A stretch of DNA of 37,065 nucleotides from Acetobacter malorum (GTDB lineage: Bacteria > Pseudomonadota > Alphaproteobacteria > Acetobacterales > Acetobacteraceae), in the NCBI RefSeq assembly GCF_001580615.1, contig NZ_LHZC01000029.1, forward strand, positions 1 through 37,065. Direction: 5' to 3'. This document shows, one piece after another, positions 15,917-26,581 of the stretch; positions within the stretch are counted from its first letter, which is position 1, and the number at the start of each line of letters is the position of its first letter. Under the pieces are notes generated by a model, which saw only the letters and a list, made by a program, of their open reading frames with translations, searched no databases and was not told the DNA's origin. The translations under genes and the position numbers were made by a program.

Positions 15917-17968
15917 TTGTCGGCTTCCGCATTTCACGCGCTGTATCATCAGGGCTTTGCCCGTGTTGCGGCCTGCACAGTCCCCGTTGCGCTGGCGGAC
16001 CCGGCCACGAACGCACAACGCACGCTGGAAGCCGCCCAGACCTGCGGGCAGGATGGCGCCGTGCTGTGCGTGTTTCCGGAACTGGGGTTGTCAGGCTACG
16101 CTATTGATGACCTCCGCCAGCAGGAAGCCCTGCTCAACTGCGTCGAGCAGGCGATTGCAAATCTGGTCGCGGCATCTGCCGATCTGCTGCCCATTTTGGT
16201 GGTGGGCGCGCCCCTCCGGCATGATAACGCTCTTTATAATTGCGCCGTCGTCATCCACCGGGGCACGGTAATGGGCATAGTCCCCAAAAGCTACCTACCC
16301 AACTATCGCGAGTTTTATGAAGCCCGGCATTTCACTCCCGGGGTAGCCATACAGGGCCAGACGCTACGGCTGAACGGTGCCGATATCCCATTCGGGACCG
16401 ATCTGCTGTTTGAAGCAGAAGACGTGCCCGGCTTCTGCCTTGGGCTCGAACTGTGTGAAGATCTCTGGGTGCCTGCACCCCCCGGCACACTGGCCGCCCT
16501 CGCAGGCGCCACCATTCTGGCCAACCCCTCCGCCAGTGACATTACGGTGGGCAAAGCCGAAACCCGTACCCTGCTGTGCCGTGCGCAGTCCGCCCGCTGT
16601 GTGGCAGCTTATATTTATGCAGCCGCCGGAGAAGGCGAATCCACCAACGATGTCGCGTGGGACGGACAGATCACCATTTTTGAAAATGGTGAGGTGCTGG
16701 CCCAGAGCGAACGCTTCCCCTCCGGCTCTCAGCATGTGGTCGCGGATATTGACCTCACCCTGCTCCGGCAGGAACGCCTGCGCATGGGCACATTTGCCGC
16801 CAACGCCCGCGCCATGCAGACCCATGCTCCCGCATGGCGGCGCATCCGCTGCACACTCACTCCCCCTATGGCAGACATAGGCCTGCGCCGCCCACTTTCC
16901 CGCTTCCCCTTTGTGCCCAATGACCCGGACCGACTGGCGCAGGATTGTTTTGAGGCCTTTACCATTCAGGTCTCCGCCCTCAAGCAGCGGCTCCGCACCA
17001 GTGGCGTCAAACGGATGGTCATCGGTATTTCCGGCGGGCTGGACTCCACTCAGGCGCTGCTGGTGGCCGTGCGGGCAGCGGACGAACTGGGCTGGCCCCG
17101 TAGCGCTGTGCTGGGCTACACCATGCCCGGCTTTGGTACGACGGAGAAAACGCTGGCCAGCGCACAGGCCCTGATGGCGGGCCTCGGCACCGGCAATGAA
17201 GTGCTGGACATCCGCCCCGCAGCCTCGCTCATGCTGCGCGAAATCAAACATCCGTTTGCGCAGGGCGAACCGGTGCATGACATTACCTTTGAGAACGTGC
17301 AGGCAGGCCTGCGGACGGACTTCCTGTTCCGTCTGGCCAACCAGCATCAGGGGATGGTGATTGGTACGGGAGATTTGTCCGAGCTGGCTCTGGGCTGGTG
17401 CACCTACGGCGTGGGGGACCAGATGGCGCATTACAACGTCAATGCCGGTCTGCCCAAAACGCTGATCCAGCACATTATCCGCTGGGCTATTGCCTCCGGC
17501 CATTTCTCGCCAGACGTGACACCCCTGCTCTCAACAATTCTGGCTACCGAAATTTCACCGGAACTGGTGCCTGTGGGAGCAAACGGATCGCAAAGCACGG
17601 AAGACATTATCGGCCCCTATGCGCTGCATGACTTCACCTTATTCTACGTGCTGCGCTACGGCTTTACCCCCTCCCGCATTGCCTTCATGGCTGAACAGGT
17701 CTGGCGCGATGCGTCCGTTGGCAACTGGCCTCCCGGCTTTTTAGAGCAGGACTGCAAGGCGTATAACCTGCCGATCATCCGCCACTGGCTGCATATCTTC
17801 CTGCGTCGCTTTTTTGGCACCAGCCAGTTCAAACGCTCTGCCATGCCCAACGGTCCGAAGGTGATGGCCGGCGGCAGCCTCTCCCCACGCGGGGACTGGC
17901 GCGCACCCTCCGATGGCAATGCCACCCTGTGGCTTGCGGAACTGGACCGGAATGTTCCGAAAAGCTGA
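15917..17968 (+). CDS. nadE: Glutamine-dependent NAD+ synthetase
   Basis: 683 residues, the size of the long bacterial enzyme (such as M. tuberculosis NadE). It amidates nicotinic acid adenine dinucleotide to NAD+ using ATP, with ammonia taken from glutamine. The N-terminal nitrilase-type glutaminase domain has its triad visible: Glu55 (FPELGLSGYA), Lys124 (VPKSYLPNYREFYE) and Cys180 (LELCEDLW). The C-terminal synthetase domain has the ATP pyrophosphatase P-loop SGGLDST (372-378) and a TGDLSELALGW segment. The start is TTG, supported by AAAGGA 9 nt upstream; there is no in-frame ATG nearby. A 71-nt gap precedes hisB. Confidence 0.95.
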   Translation: MSASAFHALYHQGFARVAACTVPVALADPATNAQRTLEAAQTCGQDGAVLCVFPELGLSGYAIDDLRQQEALLNCVEQAIANLVAASADLLPILVVGAPLRHDNALYNCAVVIHRGTVMGIVPKSYLPNYREFYEARHFTPGVAIQGQTLRLNGADIPFGTDLLFEAEDVPGFCLGLELCEDLWVPAPPGTLAALAGATILANPSASDITVGKAETRTLLCRAQSARCVAAYIYAAAGEGESTNDVAWDGQITIFENGEVLAQSERFPSGSQHVVADIDLTLLRQERLRMGTFAANARAMQTHAPAWRRIRCTLTPPMADIGLRRPLSRFPFVPNDPDRLAQDCFEAFTIQVSALKQRLRTSGVKRMVIGISGGLDSTQALLVAVRAADELGWPRSAVLGYTMPGFGTTEKTLASAQALMAGLGTGNEVLDIRPAASLMLREIKHPFAQGEPVHDITFENVQAGLRTDFLFRLANQHQGMVIGTGDLSELALGWCTYGVGDQMAHYNVNAGLPKTLIQHIIRWAIASGHFSPDVTPLLSTILATEISPELVPVGANGSQSTEDIIGPYALHDFTLFYVLRYGFTPSRIAFMAEQVWRDASVGNWPPGFLEQDCKAYNLPIIRHWLHIFLRRFFGTSQFKRSAMPNGPKVMAGGSLSPRGDWRAPSDGNATLWLAELDRNVPKS

Positions 17969-17985
17969 CGATCTTTCCCACTTCC

Positions 17986-18012
17986 CGCCCCGTGCCTGAT
18001 GGTATCGGGGCG
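17986..18012 (+). other. GC-rich hairpin between nadE and hisB
   Basis: CGCCCCG (17986-17992) pairs with CGGGGCG (18006-18012) across a 13-nt loop. It has no U-tract, so it is a poor intrinsic terminator. It could be a partial terminator or a processing site separating nadE from the his operon. Confidence 0.3.
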
Positions 18013-18038
18013 CGTCTTCCGTTATAAAGCACCCCACC

Positions 18039-18635
18039 ATGAGCACAGCACGCCAAGCCACCCTTCATCGCGTTACCAGCGAAACCGATATTGCCGTCAC
18101 TCTTGATCTGGATGGATCAGGACAGGCCAACATTGATACGGGCATTGGTTTTTTTGACCATATGCTAACAGCACTGGCCAAGCATGGCCTGCTGGATCTG
18201 ACCGTTATCGTGAAAGGTGACCTGCATATTGATGGCCACCATACGGTGGAAGATACCGGCATTGCGATCGGTCAGGCCCTGCGGCAGGCGCTGGGTGACA
18301 AGCGCGGCGTGCGCCGGTTTGGCCATGCGCTGGTCCCGCTGGATGAAGCCCTGTGTGAAGCGGTCGTCGACCTTTCCGGCCGCCCGTTTCTGGCATGGGA
18401 CGCCACGTTTGACCGTGACCGTATTGGTGAGCTGGATACGGAACTGGTGGAAGAATTTTTCCGCGCCTTTGCCATGTCCGGCATGCTGACCCTGCATCTG
18501 ACACAAAAAGCCGGCAAGAACTGCCACCATATTGCCGAAGCCGCGTTCAAGGCGTTAGCACGCGCCCTCCGTATGGCCGTGGAACCAGACCCACGGGCGC
18601 AGGGCAGCATTCCCTCCACCAAGGGTGTGCTATAA
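18039..18635 (+). CDS. hisB: Imidazoleglycerol-phosphate dehydratase
   Basis: 198 residues, the monofunctional HisB form. It dehydrates imidazole glycerol phosphate to imidazole acetol phosphate, the step after HisHF. The two manganese-binding signatures are present: DHMLTALAKHG (about 41-51) with HHTVED (about 67-72), and their repeat near the C-terminus, KNCHHIAEAAFKALARAL. The ATG lacks a strong Shine-Dalgarno. It is the first gene of a his cluster followed by hisH, GNAT-hisA, hisF and hisE; hisG, hisD, hisC and hisI are not in the window. Confidence 0.95.
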   Translation: MSTARQATLHRVTSETDIAVTLDLDGSGQANIDTGIGFFDHMLTALAKHGLLDLTVIVKGDLHIDGHHTVEDTGIAIGQALRQALGDKRGVRRFGHALVPLDEALCEAVVDLSGRPFLAWDATFDRDRIGELDTELVEEFFRAFAMSGMLTLHLTQKAGKNCHHIAEAAFKALARALRMAVEPDPRAQGSIPSTKGVL

Positions 18636-18647
18636 GTCTCGTCAAAA

Positions 18648-18691
18648 GTTTTCTTCCCCGAACCTCATTCTGCTCAGGCATCGGGGAAAAC
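18648..18691 (+). promoter_or_regulatory. Intra-operon hairpin between hisB and hisH
   Basis: GTTTT(CTT)CCCCGA at 18648-18661 pairs with TCGGGGAAAAC at 18681-18691, giving 11 bp with a 3-nt bulge. It lies in the 91-nt hisB-hisH gap, the only real gap in the operon. There is no poly-T after it and no run of His codons nearby, so classic attenuation is unlikely. It may tune mRNA processing. Confidence 0.35.
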
Positions 18692-18726
18692 CGGTTCCTG
18701 ATACGAACCAGAAGTGCGAGGTCCCC

Positions 18727-19389
18727 ATGACCCAGTCTCTCTCCATCGCCATTGTTGATTATGAAGGCGGCAATCTGGCCTCCGCAGCCCGTGCGGCAGC
18801 CCGCGCAGCAGAACTTTCGGGCATTGCGGCCACTGTCAGCATTACCAATTCCCCTGCGGATGTCCGCGCTGCGGACCGGATCATTCTGCCGGGTCAGGGA
18901 GCCTTTGCGGACTGCGCCCGTGGGCTCGAGTCCATCCCTGGTTTAAAAGACGCCATTCTCACTGCAACCCGGTCCGGCACGCCTTTTCTGGGGATTTGTG
19001 TGGGCATGCAGCTCATGGCCGAGCGCGGGCTTGAACACGGCACCACAGAAGGCTTTGGCTGGATTGCGGGCGAGATTGCCCCCATGGATGCCCCGGGCCT
19101 GCGTATGCCGCAAATGGGGTGGAATGAACTGAATTTCAGCGCCCCTCACCCGCTCACGGAGGGGCTCGGTGCCGCGCCACATGGCTATTTTGTGCATTCC
19201 TACGCGCTGAGAAACACAAAGCCGGAAAGCCTGATTGCCACCACAGATTATGGCAGCCCCGTTCCAGCCATTGTGTGCAATGGCAATGTGGCAGGCACAC
19301 AGTTCCACGTTGAGAAAAGCCAGACTGTTGGCTTGCAGATTCTGGCTAATTTCCTGACCTGGACTCCGGAAACCCTCTGCGATGTCTAA
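18727..19389 (+). CDS. hisH: Imidazole glycerol phosphate synthase, glutamine amidotransferase subunit
   Basis: 220 residues from the ATG at 18727. An open frame runs upstream to 18625, but GCGAGG sits 5-6 nt before this ATG and homology to HisH begins just after it (IAIVDYEGGN). HisH hydrolyses glutamine and passes ammonia to HisF. The class I glutaminase triad is visible: Cys91 in GICVGMQ, then His and Glu in FHVEKSQ near the C-terminus (the usual form is FHPEKS). YFVHSYA is also conserved. Its stop overlaps the ATG of the next gene by 8 nt. Confidence 0.95.
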   Translation: MTQSLSIAIVDYEGGNLASAARAAARAAELSGIAATVSITNSPADVRAADRIILPGQGAFADCARGLESIPGLKDAILTATRSGTPFLGICVGMQLMAERGLEHGTTEGFGWIAGEIAPMDAPGLRMPQMGWNELNFSAPHPLTEGLGAAPHGYFVHSYALRNTKPESLIATTDYGSPVPAIVCNGNVAGTQFHVEKSQTVGLQILANFLTWTPETLCDV

Positions 19390-20719
19390 GAGTAAACTCG
19401 TCCAGCGCGTTCTGTCCCTGACAGAAGATGACCTTCAGGCCCTGTGCGAAGCCGCCGACGCCGCCATTCTGGATGGTGGTGGCTTTGGCTGGGTGCAGCC
19501 TCAGGGCCGGCAGGTTCTGGAGCGCTACTTCAAAGGGCTGCTTCTGGTGCCCGAGCGTATGCTGTTTGTGGTGCGTCTGAAGGGTGAGATTGTTGGCTGT
19601 GCCCAGCTTGTCCGGGCTCCGCGCAATAATGAATGTCAGGCCATGTGCATCACCCTGATGCACCTGTTCGTAGCCCCCTACGCCCGGAATCGCGGCCTTG
19701 GCTCAGCCCTGCTGCATGAGGTGGAAAATGCCGCCCGTAGTATGGGCTTCCGCGTGATGAACATGGATGTGCCGGACACACAGACAGCGGCCATCACCCT
19801 CTTCCAGAAAGCGGGCTTCCAGCACTGGGGCACGCACCCGCACTTTGCGCGAATGGGAGACCAGACCGTGAGTGGGCTGTTCTTCACCAAACTTCTTGAT
19901 ACCGTGCGCTCTGCCCCCGTGGAGCCTTCCTTCTCCCCTCAGGTTGAAACACCGGACATGATTGCATCTTCTCCTGCTTCCTCCCGCCCGCTCACTCTCT
20001 ACCCGGCCATTGATCTGAAGGACGGGGCCTGCGTGCGCCTGCGCCGTGGGGAAATGGACGATGCCACCGTCTATTCGGATGACCCGGCGGCACAGGCCCG
20101 GGCATGGTGTGATGCCGGGTTCAAATGGCTGCACGCTGTTGACCTGAACGGCGCCTTTGCAGGCCAGTCTGCCAACGCGCCAGCAGTGCAGGCCATTCTG
20201 AACGCCGCCACGGTGCCCATGCAGCTGGGCGGCGGCCTGCGGGATATGAAGGCTATTTCCTCCTGGCTGGAAGCTGGCGTGACCCGCGTTATTCTTGGCT
20301 CCGTGGCCGTCAAGAACCCTGCTCTGGTCAAGGAAGCCTGCCGTGCCTTCCCCGGCCGGATTGTGGCGGGGATTGATGCACGCTCCGGCCATGTCGCGAC
20401 CGAAGGCTGGGCAGAAGTGTCTGACATGCAGGCAACGGAACTCGCCCTGCGGATGCAGGAAGCCGGTGTGGCTTCTATTATTTTCACGGAAATCAGCCGT
20501 GATGGCATGCTGGATGGGCTCGACATTGAGCAAACCGTAACGCTTGCCAACACGGTTTCCGTGCCTGTTATCGCCAGTGGTGGCGTGGGTAATCTGGAGC
20601 ATCTGGCGGCACTGCGGAAAGCGGCAGATGATGCCCCGGGCATTGAAGGCGTTATTGTAGGCCGGGCGTTGTATGATGGCCGGGTCTCTCCGGCTGAGGC
20701 TCTGAAGGTTCTCGCCTGA
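19382..20719 (+). CDS. hisA: GNAT acetyltransferase-HisA fusion protein
   Basis: One uninterrupted frame of 445 residues. Residues 1-175 form a GNAT N-acetyltransferase domain: strand [19 protein letters not shown], the acetyl-CoA loop [10 protein letters not shown] and the late [14 protein letters not shown] motif (ITLFQKAGF). After a Ser/Pro-rich linker (about 178-203), residues 204-445 are a complete HisA (ProFAR isomerase) TIM barrel with the acid/base residues Asp211 (PAIDLKDG) and Asp332 (GIDARSG), plus the phosphate-binding loops QLGGGLRD and IASGGVGN. HisA could begin separately at the ATG at 19958, but no Shine-Dalgarno is seen there. The ATG overlaps the hisH stop by 8 nt and the stop overlaps the hisF ATG by 1 nt. 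HisA function is secure; the acetyl acceptor is unknown. Confidence 0.9.
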   Translation: MSKSKLVQRVLSLTEDDLQALCEAADAAILDGGGFGWVQPQGRQVLERYFKGLLLVPERMLFVVRLKGEIVGCAQLVRAPRNNECQAMCITLMHLFVAPYARNRGLGSALLHEVENAARSMGFRVMNMDVPDTQTAAITLFQKAGFQHWGTHPHFARMGDQTVSGLFFTKLLDTVRSAPVEPSFSPQVETPDMIASSPASSRPLTLYPAIDLKDGACVRLRRGEMDDATVYSDDPAAQARAWCDAGFKWLHAVDLNGAFAGQSANAPAVQAILNAATVPMQLGGGLRDMKAISSWLEAGVTRVILGSVAVKNPALVKEACRAFPGRIVAGIDARSGHVATEGWAEVSDMQATELALRMQEAGVASIIFTEISRDGMLDGLDIEQTVTLANTVSVPVIASGGVGNLEHLAALRKAADDAPGIEGVIVGRALYDGRVSPAEALKVLA

Positions 20720-21507
20720 TGCTGAAACTCCGCGTTATCCCCTGCCTGGACGTCAAGAATGGTCGCGTTGTGAAAGGCGTGAACTTTGTTGAGCTGCGCG
20801 ATGCCGGAGATCCTGTCGAGCAGGCCGCGCTGTATGATGCCGCTGGTGCTGATGAACTGACCTTTCTGGATATCACGGCCAGCCATGAAAACCGTGATAC
20901 CATTCTGGATGTTGTCAGCCGCACGGCAGAACGCATTTTCCTGCCACTGACGGTCGGTGGCGGTGTGCGCACGACGGATGACATGCGCCGCCTGCTGCTG
21001 GCCGGAGCCGATAAATGCGCCATGAATTCGGCAGCCGTTTCCCGCCCGGACCTCATTAATGAAGCCGCGCAGAAATTTGGCAGCCAGTGTGTGGTTGTTG
21101 GCGTCGATGCGCGGCAGACCACGGACGGCAAGTGGGAAGTCTATACGCACGGTGGCCGCACGCCCACGGGGCGTGATGTCATTGACTGGTGCCGGGAAGT
21201 GGCGGAACGTGGAGCAGGAGAAATTCTGCTGACCTCCATGGATCGGGACGGCACACGCTCCGGTTTTGATCTGTCCTTGCTGAAAGCCGCGACACAGGCT
21301 GTCAGGCTCCCGATTGTCGCCTCTGGCGGCGTGGGCGAACTGAAGCATTTTGTGGAAGGTGCTGAGGCTGGAGCCACCGGGCTTCTGGCTGCCAGTGTCT
21401 TCCATTTTGGCCAGTTTACTGTGTCTCAGGTTAAAACCGCGCTGGCCGAAGCCGGTCTGCCCGTACGCCCCAATCCCTCACCTTTTCAGGCAAAGTCACG
21501 CACATGA
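20719..21507 (+). CDS. hisF: Imidazole glycerol phosphate synthase, cyclase subunit
   Basis: 262 residues forming a (beta/alpha)8 barrel. It joins ammonia from HisH to PRFAR, giving imidazole glycerol phosphate and AICAR. The catalytic Asp11 (PCLDVKNG) and Asp130 (VVGVDARQ) are at the standard positions, and the phosphate loops VGGGVR and VASGGVGE are intact. Both ends overlap neighbours (TGATG with the GNAT-HisA gene, ATGA with hisE), so translation is probably coupled through the operon. The last 12 residues beyond the barrel are a short basic tail. Confidence 0.97.
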   Translation: MLKLRVIPCLDVKNGRVVKGVNFVELRDAGDPVEQAALYDAAGADELTFLDITASHENRDTILDVVSRTAERIFLPLTVGGGVRTTDDMRRLLLAGADKCAMNSAAVSRPDLINEAAQKFGSQCVVVGVDARQTTDGKWEVYTHGGRTPTGRDVIDWCREVAERGAGEILLTSMDRDGTRSGFDLSLLKAATQAVRLPIVASGGVGELKHFVEGAEAGATGLLAASVFHFGQFTVSQVKTALAEAGLPVRPNPSPFQAKSRT

Positions 21508-21995
21508 CCAAAAAAGCCAGCACGAAGGCTACAGCCAAAGCAACGCCGAAAACTCAGTCAAAAGCCACGCCCAAAAGCAGTGTGAAAAAAGAGGCTGTGG
21601 CCAAAAAGACCGAAAAAGTCAAAGAGGTTCTGGAAGATAAACTCTCCCAGTCTGCCGATGAGACTGTTCTGGACCGGCTTTACACGGTTGTGCAGAGCCG
21701 TAAGGGCACAGACCCGAGCCTGAGCCACTCTGCCCGCCTGCTCTCCCGTGGCACATACAAAATTGCCCAGAAGTTTGGTGAAGAAGCTGTTGAGTGCCTG
21801 ATTGAAGCCGTTGCTGGCCGGAAGGACCTTCTAGTTGGAGAAAGTGCTGACGTGCTTTACCACCTTATTGTTTTGTGGGTTGATGCCGGTGTGACACCGG
21901 AAGAGGTCTGGGCCGAACTGCGCCGCCGTGAAGGCACAAGCGGCATTGCGGAAAAAGCCTCTCGTCCTAAAGAAATTTTGTCAAAAAAGGGATAA
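21504..21995 (+). CDS. hisE: Phosphoribosyl-ATP pyrophosphatase with a Lys/Ala-rich N-terminal tail
   Basis: 163 residues, whereas HisE is usually about 105. The catalytic all-alpha MazG-like domain occupies about 54-150, with [14 protein letters not shown], the metal-binding [13 protein letters not shown] and [13 protein letters not shown]. It hydrolyses PR-ATP to PR-AMP, the second step of histidine synthesis. The first 45 residues are nearly all Lys, Ala, Thr, Ser and Pro, resembling histone H1-like or AlgP-like tails. The ATG overlaps the hisF stop (ATGA), so the tail is inside the translated frame; no later ATG or ribosome site offers a shorter form. The extension is likely disordered and may bind nucleic acid or other polyanions. 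Confidence 0.93.
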   Translation: MTKKASTKATAKATPKTQSKATPKSSVKKEAVAKKTEKVKEVLEDKLSQSADETVLDRLYTVVQSRKGTDPSLSHSARLLSRGTYKIAQKFGEEAVECLIEAVAGRKDLLVGESADVLYHLIVLWVDAGVTPEEVWAELRRREGTSGIAEKASRPKEILSKKG

Positions 21996-21998
21996 GTC

Positions 21999-22373
21999 AT
22001 GGCTGTTAAAGGAACAGGGCCTTACAACCCGAAAAACATTTTTGCCAAAATCCTGCGCGGAGATATTCCGTGCAAAAAGGTTTTTGAAAATGAGTGGGTT
22101 TTGGCCTTTCAGGACATTGCGCCCAAAGCTGCTGTACATATTCTGATCATTCCAAAAAAACCTTACGTCTCTTTTATAGATTTCACGAAAACAGCTTCCG
22201 AGGATGAGATTGCCGGCGTCATGAAAGCCGCCGGACAAATTGCCTCCGAGCTTGGGCTGGATGAGAGCGGCTACCGAGTGATTACCAACGCCGGTGAAAA
22301 TAGCGGGCAGGAAGTGCCGCATTTCCATCTGCATCTTCTTGGTGGCCAGCCTCTGCCGCCCTTCCCTGTCTGA
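21999..22373 (+). CDS. HIT-family nucleotide-binding protein (HinT-like)
   Basis: 124 residues, typical of HinT-type purine nucleoside phosphoramidases. The histidine triad HFHLHLL (near residue 108) is intact, and the N-terminal CKKVFENEWVLAFQDIAP and HILIIPKKP segments match the family. It hydrolyses AMP-lysine-type phosphoramidates. It starts 3 nt after the hisE stop, so it is probably in the same transcript. A HIT gene directly after hisE recurs in alphaproteobacteria, as far as I recall. Confidence 0.92.
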   Translation: MAVKGTGPYNPKNIFAKILRGDIPCKKVFENEWVLAFQDIAPKAAVHILIIPKKPYVSFIDFTKTASEDEIAGVMKAAGQIASELGLDESGYRVITNAGENSGQEVPHFHLHLLGGQPLPPFPV

Positions 22374-22415
22374 GCAGGCTTCTCTCTTCAGTTTTTTGAA
22401 ACAGGACCTTCGATC

Positions 22416-23006
22416 ATGACACCCATGGACATGCTTCTGACCCGCGCTTCCACAGACCATCTGGCAGAACCCGCACCGTCAGACGCTCAGCTTTCCGAAA
22501 TTCTGGCCGCTGCCATGCGGGCACCAGACCACGGTAAGCTGCGTCCCTGGCGTTATGTGGTCATTCGGGATGACGCGCGGCCTGTTCTGGCTGAACGCAT
22601 TGTCGCCAGCATGCAGCGGATGGATGCCGAAGCTCCTGAGTTTAAAATTGAAAAGCGTCGCAAGCGTTTTTCCACTATGCCGCTTATTCTCGCACTGGGT
22701 ATGCACCTGCGCCCGGATCATAAAATCCCGTTGTGGGAGCAGGAAATGGCAGTTGCCGCTGCCGCTATGAACGTGCTGAACGCTCTGCACGCTACAGGCT
22801 TTGGCGGTGTGTGGGTGTCTGGCGATGTGGTGGACGATCCTGTTCTGGCTGAAGAACTGGGCTTCCCCGCTCCGCACCGGCTGGCGGGCTTCCTGTTTAT
22901 CGGCACACCGGACGGTGAACAGCATGCCCCCAAACGGCCTGACCCCGCCGAGTTTACTGCATCATGGACCGGCAAGCCCGTTCAGTTTGCCGCAGACAGG
23001 ACCTAA
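22416..23006 (+). CDS. Nitroreductase-family FMN oxidoreductase (YdjA-like)
   Basis: 196 residues, close in size to the minimal nitroreductases of the YdjA group. The N-terminal motif SxxLxEPAPSDAQLSEILAAA is followed by RAPDHGKLRPWRYVVI, the FMN-binding region of this subfamily. VWVSGDVVDDP and FLFIGTP near the end complete the fold. These enzymes reduce nitro groups or quinones with NAD(P)H; the physiological substrate is unknown. It lies between the HIT gene (42 nt gap) and the flavin hydroxylase gene (4 nt gap), suggesting one operon. Confidence 0.85.
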   Translation: MTPMDMLLTRASTDHLAEPAPSDAQLSEILAAAMRAPDHGKLRPWRYVVIRDDARPVLAERIVASMQRMDAEAPEFKIEKRRKRFSTMPLILALGMHLRPDHKIPLWEQEMAVAAAAMNVLNALHATGFGGVWVSGDVVDDPVLAEELGFPAPHRLAGFLFIGTPDGEQHAPKRPDPAEFTASWTGKPVQFAADRT

Positions 23007-23010
23007 AGCC

Positions 23011-24213
23011 ATGACCACACCGACACAGACAGATGTTGCCATTATCGGAGGCGGACCTGTCGGGCTCGCCACAGCGCTTTCTCTGGAGAGCGCTGGTCTG
23101 TCTGTCACGGTGCTGGAACGCGCACCGCGCACAGTCTGGGCTGAACCCTCCTTTGACGGGCGGGAAATCGCCCTGACCCACCATGCCGTGCATACCCTCC
23201 AAAAGAATGGAGCGTGGGACTACATTCCAGAAACGGCAATCTGCCCGCTTCGGGAAGCTCGCGTAGAAACTGGCAAGTTTCCGCATCCGCTGCGCTTTGA
23301 TACTAACGGTCGTGGTGTTGATGCACTCGGCTGGCTGGTGTCCAATAACCATATCCGGCGCGCACTGTTTGCGGCGGCCTCAGAACGCCCTCGTATTACA
23401 CTGCTCGGCTCCACATCCGTCGAAACTGTGCGGCAGAATCCGACGCAGGCTGTTGTGCACCACTCACACGGCCAGACGGCAGCTCAGCTGGTTGTCGGGG
23501 CCGATGGGCGTTTCTCCCCCACGCGTCGTCGTGCGGGGATTGGTGCGATTATCCATGATTTTAAACGCAGTATGCTGGTCTGCCGGATGGCGCATGAGTC
23601 TCCGCACCACAACGTCGCAACACAGTGGTTTGATGAAGGCCAGACTGTCGCCCTGCTGCCAGTAAACGGGATGGCGTCCTCCTTGGTTCTGACTTTGCCA
23701 CCGGAAGACATTCAGCGCCTGCTGGATATGCCGCGTGATGCCTTTAATCAGGAAGTTATGCAGCGTATTGGCAACCGTCTGGGCCAGATGCGCCTTGTCA
23801 GCACCCGCCACGCTTATCCGCTGAAAGGTGTGTATGCGCACCGCTTTACAGCGCGCCGTCTGGCGCTGGTTGGTGACGCTGCTGTTGGCATGCACCCGAT
23901 TACCGCTCACGGCTTCAACCTCGGCCTGCGCGGGCAGGAAACACTTGCGACAGAAGTGGGTAAGGCTTTTGCAGAAACAGGGGATGCCGGAAACGCGCAG
24001 GCTCTCCGCCGTTTTGAACGCCAGCACCGCATGATCACGGCGCCGCTCTTTGCGGGCACCAATAGTATCGCCACGCTTTATACGCATGATGGCGCACCGT
24101 TCCGGCAACTTCGCCAGGCTGGTCTCCGCCTTGCAGACACGTTTACGCCGTTTAAAAACGCCGTGACCGCCCTGCTGATGGACCGGGAAGTTCAGCCTCC
24201 AAAAGCCTTCTGA
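23011..24213 (+). CDS. FAD-dependent hydroxylase, UbiH/UbiF/UbiM/COQ6 family
   Basis: 400 residues from the ATG at 23011. The open frame extends to 22801 inside the nitroreductase gene, but the FAD motif begins right after this ATG. The Rossmann fingerprint IIGGGPVGLATALSLESAGL (about 11-30), FDGREIALT, VVGADGRFSPTR (the DG motif) and LVGDAAVGMHPITAHGFNLG (the GD motif plus ubiquinone-hydroxylase signature) are all present. Such enzymes hydroxylate the ubiquinone ring using O2 and NAD(P)H. Alphaproteobacteria use UbiM, UbiL or UbiH variants with different positional specificity, and I cannot tell which this is. Confidence 0.88.
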   Translation: MTTPTQTDVAIIGGGPVGLATALSLESAGLSVTVLERAPRTVWAEPSFDGREIALTHHAVHTLQKNGAWDYIPETAICPLREARVETGKFPHPLRFDTNGRGVDALGWLVSNNHIRRALFAAASERPRITLLGSTSVETVRQNPTQAVVHHSHGQTAAQLVVGADGRFSPTRRRAGIGAIIHDFKRSMLVCRMAHESPHHNVATQWFDEGQTVALLPVNGMASSLVLTLPPEDIQRLLDMPRDAFNQEVMQRIGNRLGQMRLVSTRHAYPLKGVYAHRFTARRLALVGDAAVGMHPITAHGFNLGLRGQETLATEVGKAFAETGDAGNAQALRRFERQHRMITAPLFAGTNSIATLYTHDGAPFRQLRQAGLRLADTFTPFKNAVTALLMDREVQPPKAF

Positions 24214-24271
24214 GCTTTTTGGAAGGTTTTCTCTTTATAAAAAATATTGTGCAGGATGCAGGTAATCAGAC

Positions 24272-24739
24272 TTATGATCCTGCATCCTTCTTTGTCCGTT
24301 CAGGATAACTGTTTTGCTCGGCAACATGCTTCTGCGCTCTATCCAATTCATGCTCAAGCCATCCGGCGATAACCGCCAGAACATAGCGTTTCTGCGGAGC
24401 CGTTAATTGAAAACCTTTTGAAAAGTTATGCCATTTTTCAAGGCAGGAACGACAACATGTTCCCGTAGCATGTTGCGCAACAAAAACAGGATGCCCTTTC
24501 CAAGGTGTTTGTTTGCCATCCCGAGCCGGATGCGCGGGCGCCAGTCGTTTTGTAATAAAATCGGCGCCATGCTCCAGCACAACTGGCAGCGTTTTTTCCT
24601 GAAGATACGATAAATCTTCTGTATTCAGATGAAATTTTCTGCGAAATGCTGATCGTGCAAGTTTCTCCCAAAGCTCTGACGCAACGGGGGGTAGTGGCTG
24701 TTCTTCACGCGTGTTGAAAAGATCACCCTGAAAAGACAT
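24272..24739 (-). CDS. DUF4186 protein
   Basis: 155 residues. The core (about 22-130) matches DUF4186: LWEKLARSAFRRKFHL near the start, HGADFITKRLAPAHP, then GKQTPWKGHPVFVAQHATG and the CCRSCLEKWH motif, whose cysteines and histidines could bind a metal. The family has no assigned function. The tail (130-155) is charged and dispensable-looking. It starts 6 nt after the TpsB stop, so it is probably co-transcribed, although DUF4186 is not known as a secretion component. Confidence 0.8.
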   Translation of the reverse strand: MSFQGDLFNTREEQPLPPVASELWEKLARSAFRRKFHLNTEDLSYLQEKTLPVVLEHGADFITKRLAPAHPARDGKQTPWKGHPVFVAQHATGTCCRSCLEKWHNFSKGFQLTAPQKRYVLAVIAGWLEHELDRAQKHVAEQNSYPERTKKDAGS

Positions 24740-24745
24740 CGGTTT

Positions 24746-26577
<1,832 letters not shown>

Positions 26578-26581
<4 letters not shown>

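Noticed and set aside
16364..17503. 379-codon open frame on the minus strand
   Set aside because: It is antisense to the intact nadE, whose catalytic motifs are all present. The antisense translation has no recognisable domain and no ribosome site.
20071..21405. 444-codon open frame on the minus strand
   Set aside because: It is a shadow of hisA and hisF, produced by GC-rich codon structure. The translation is Arg/Pro/Ser-biased and low in conserved motifs.
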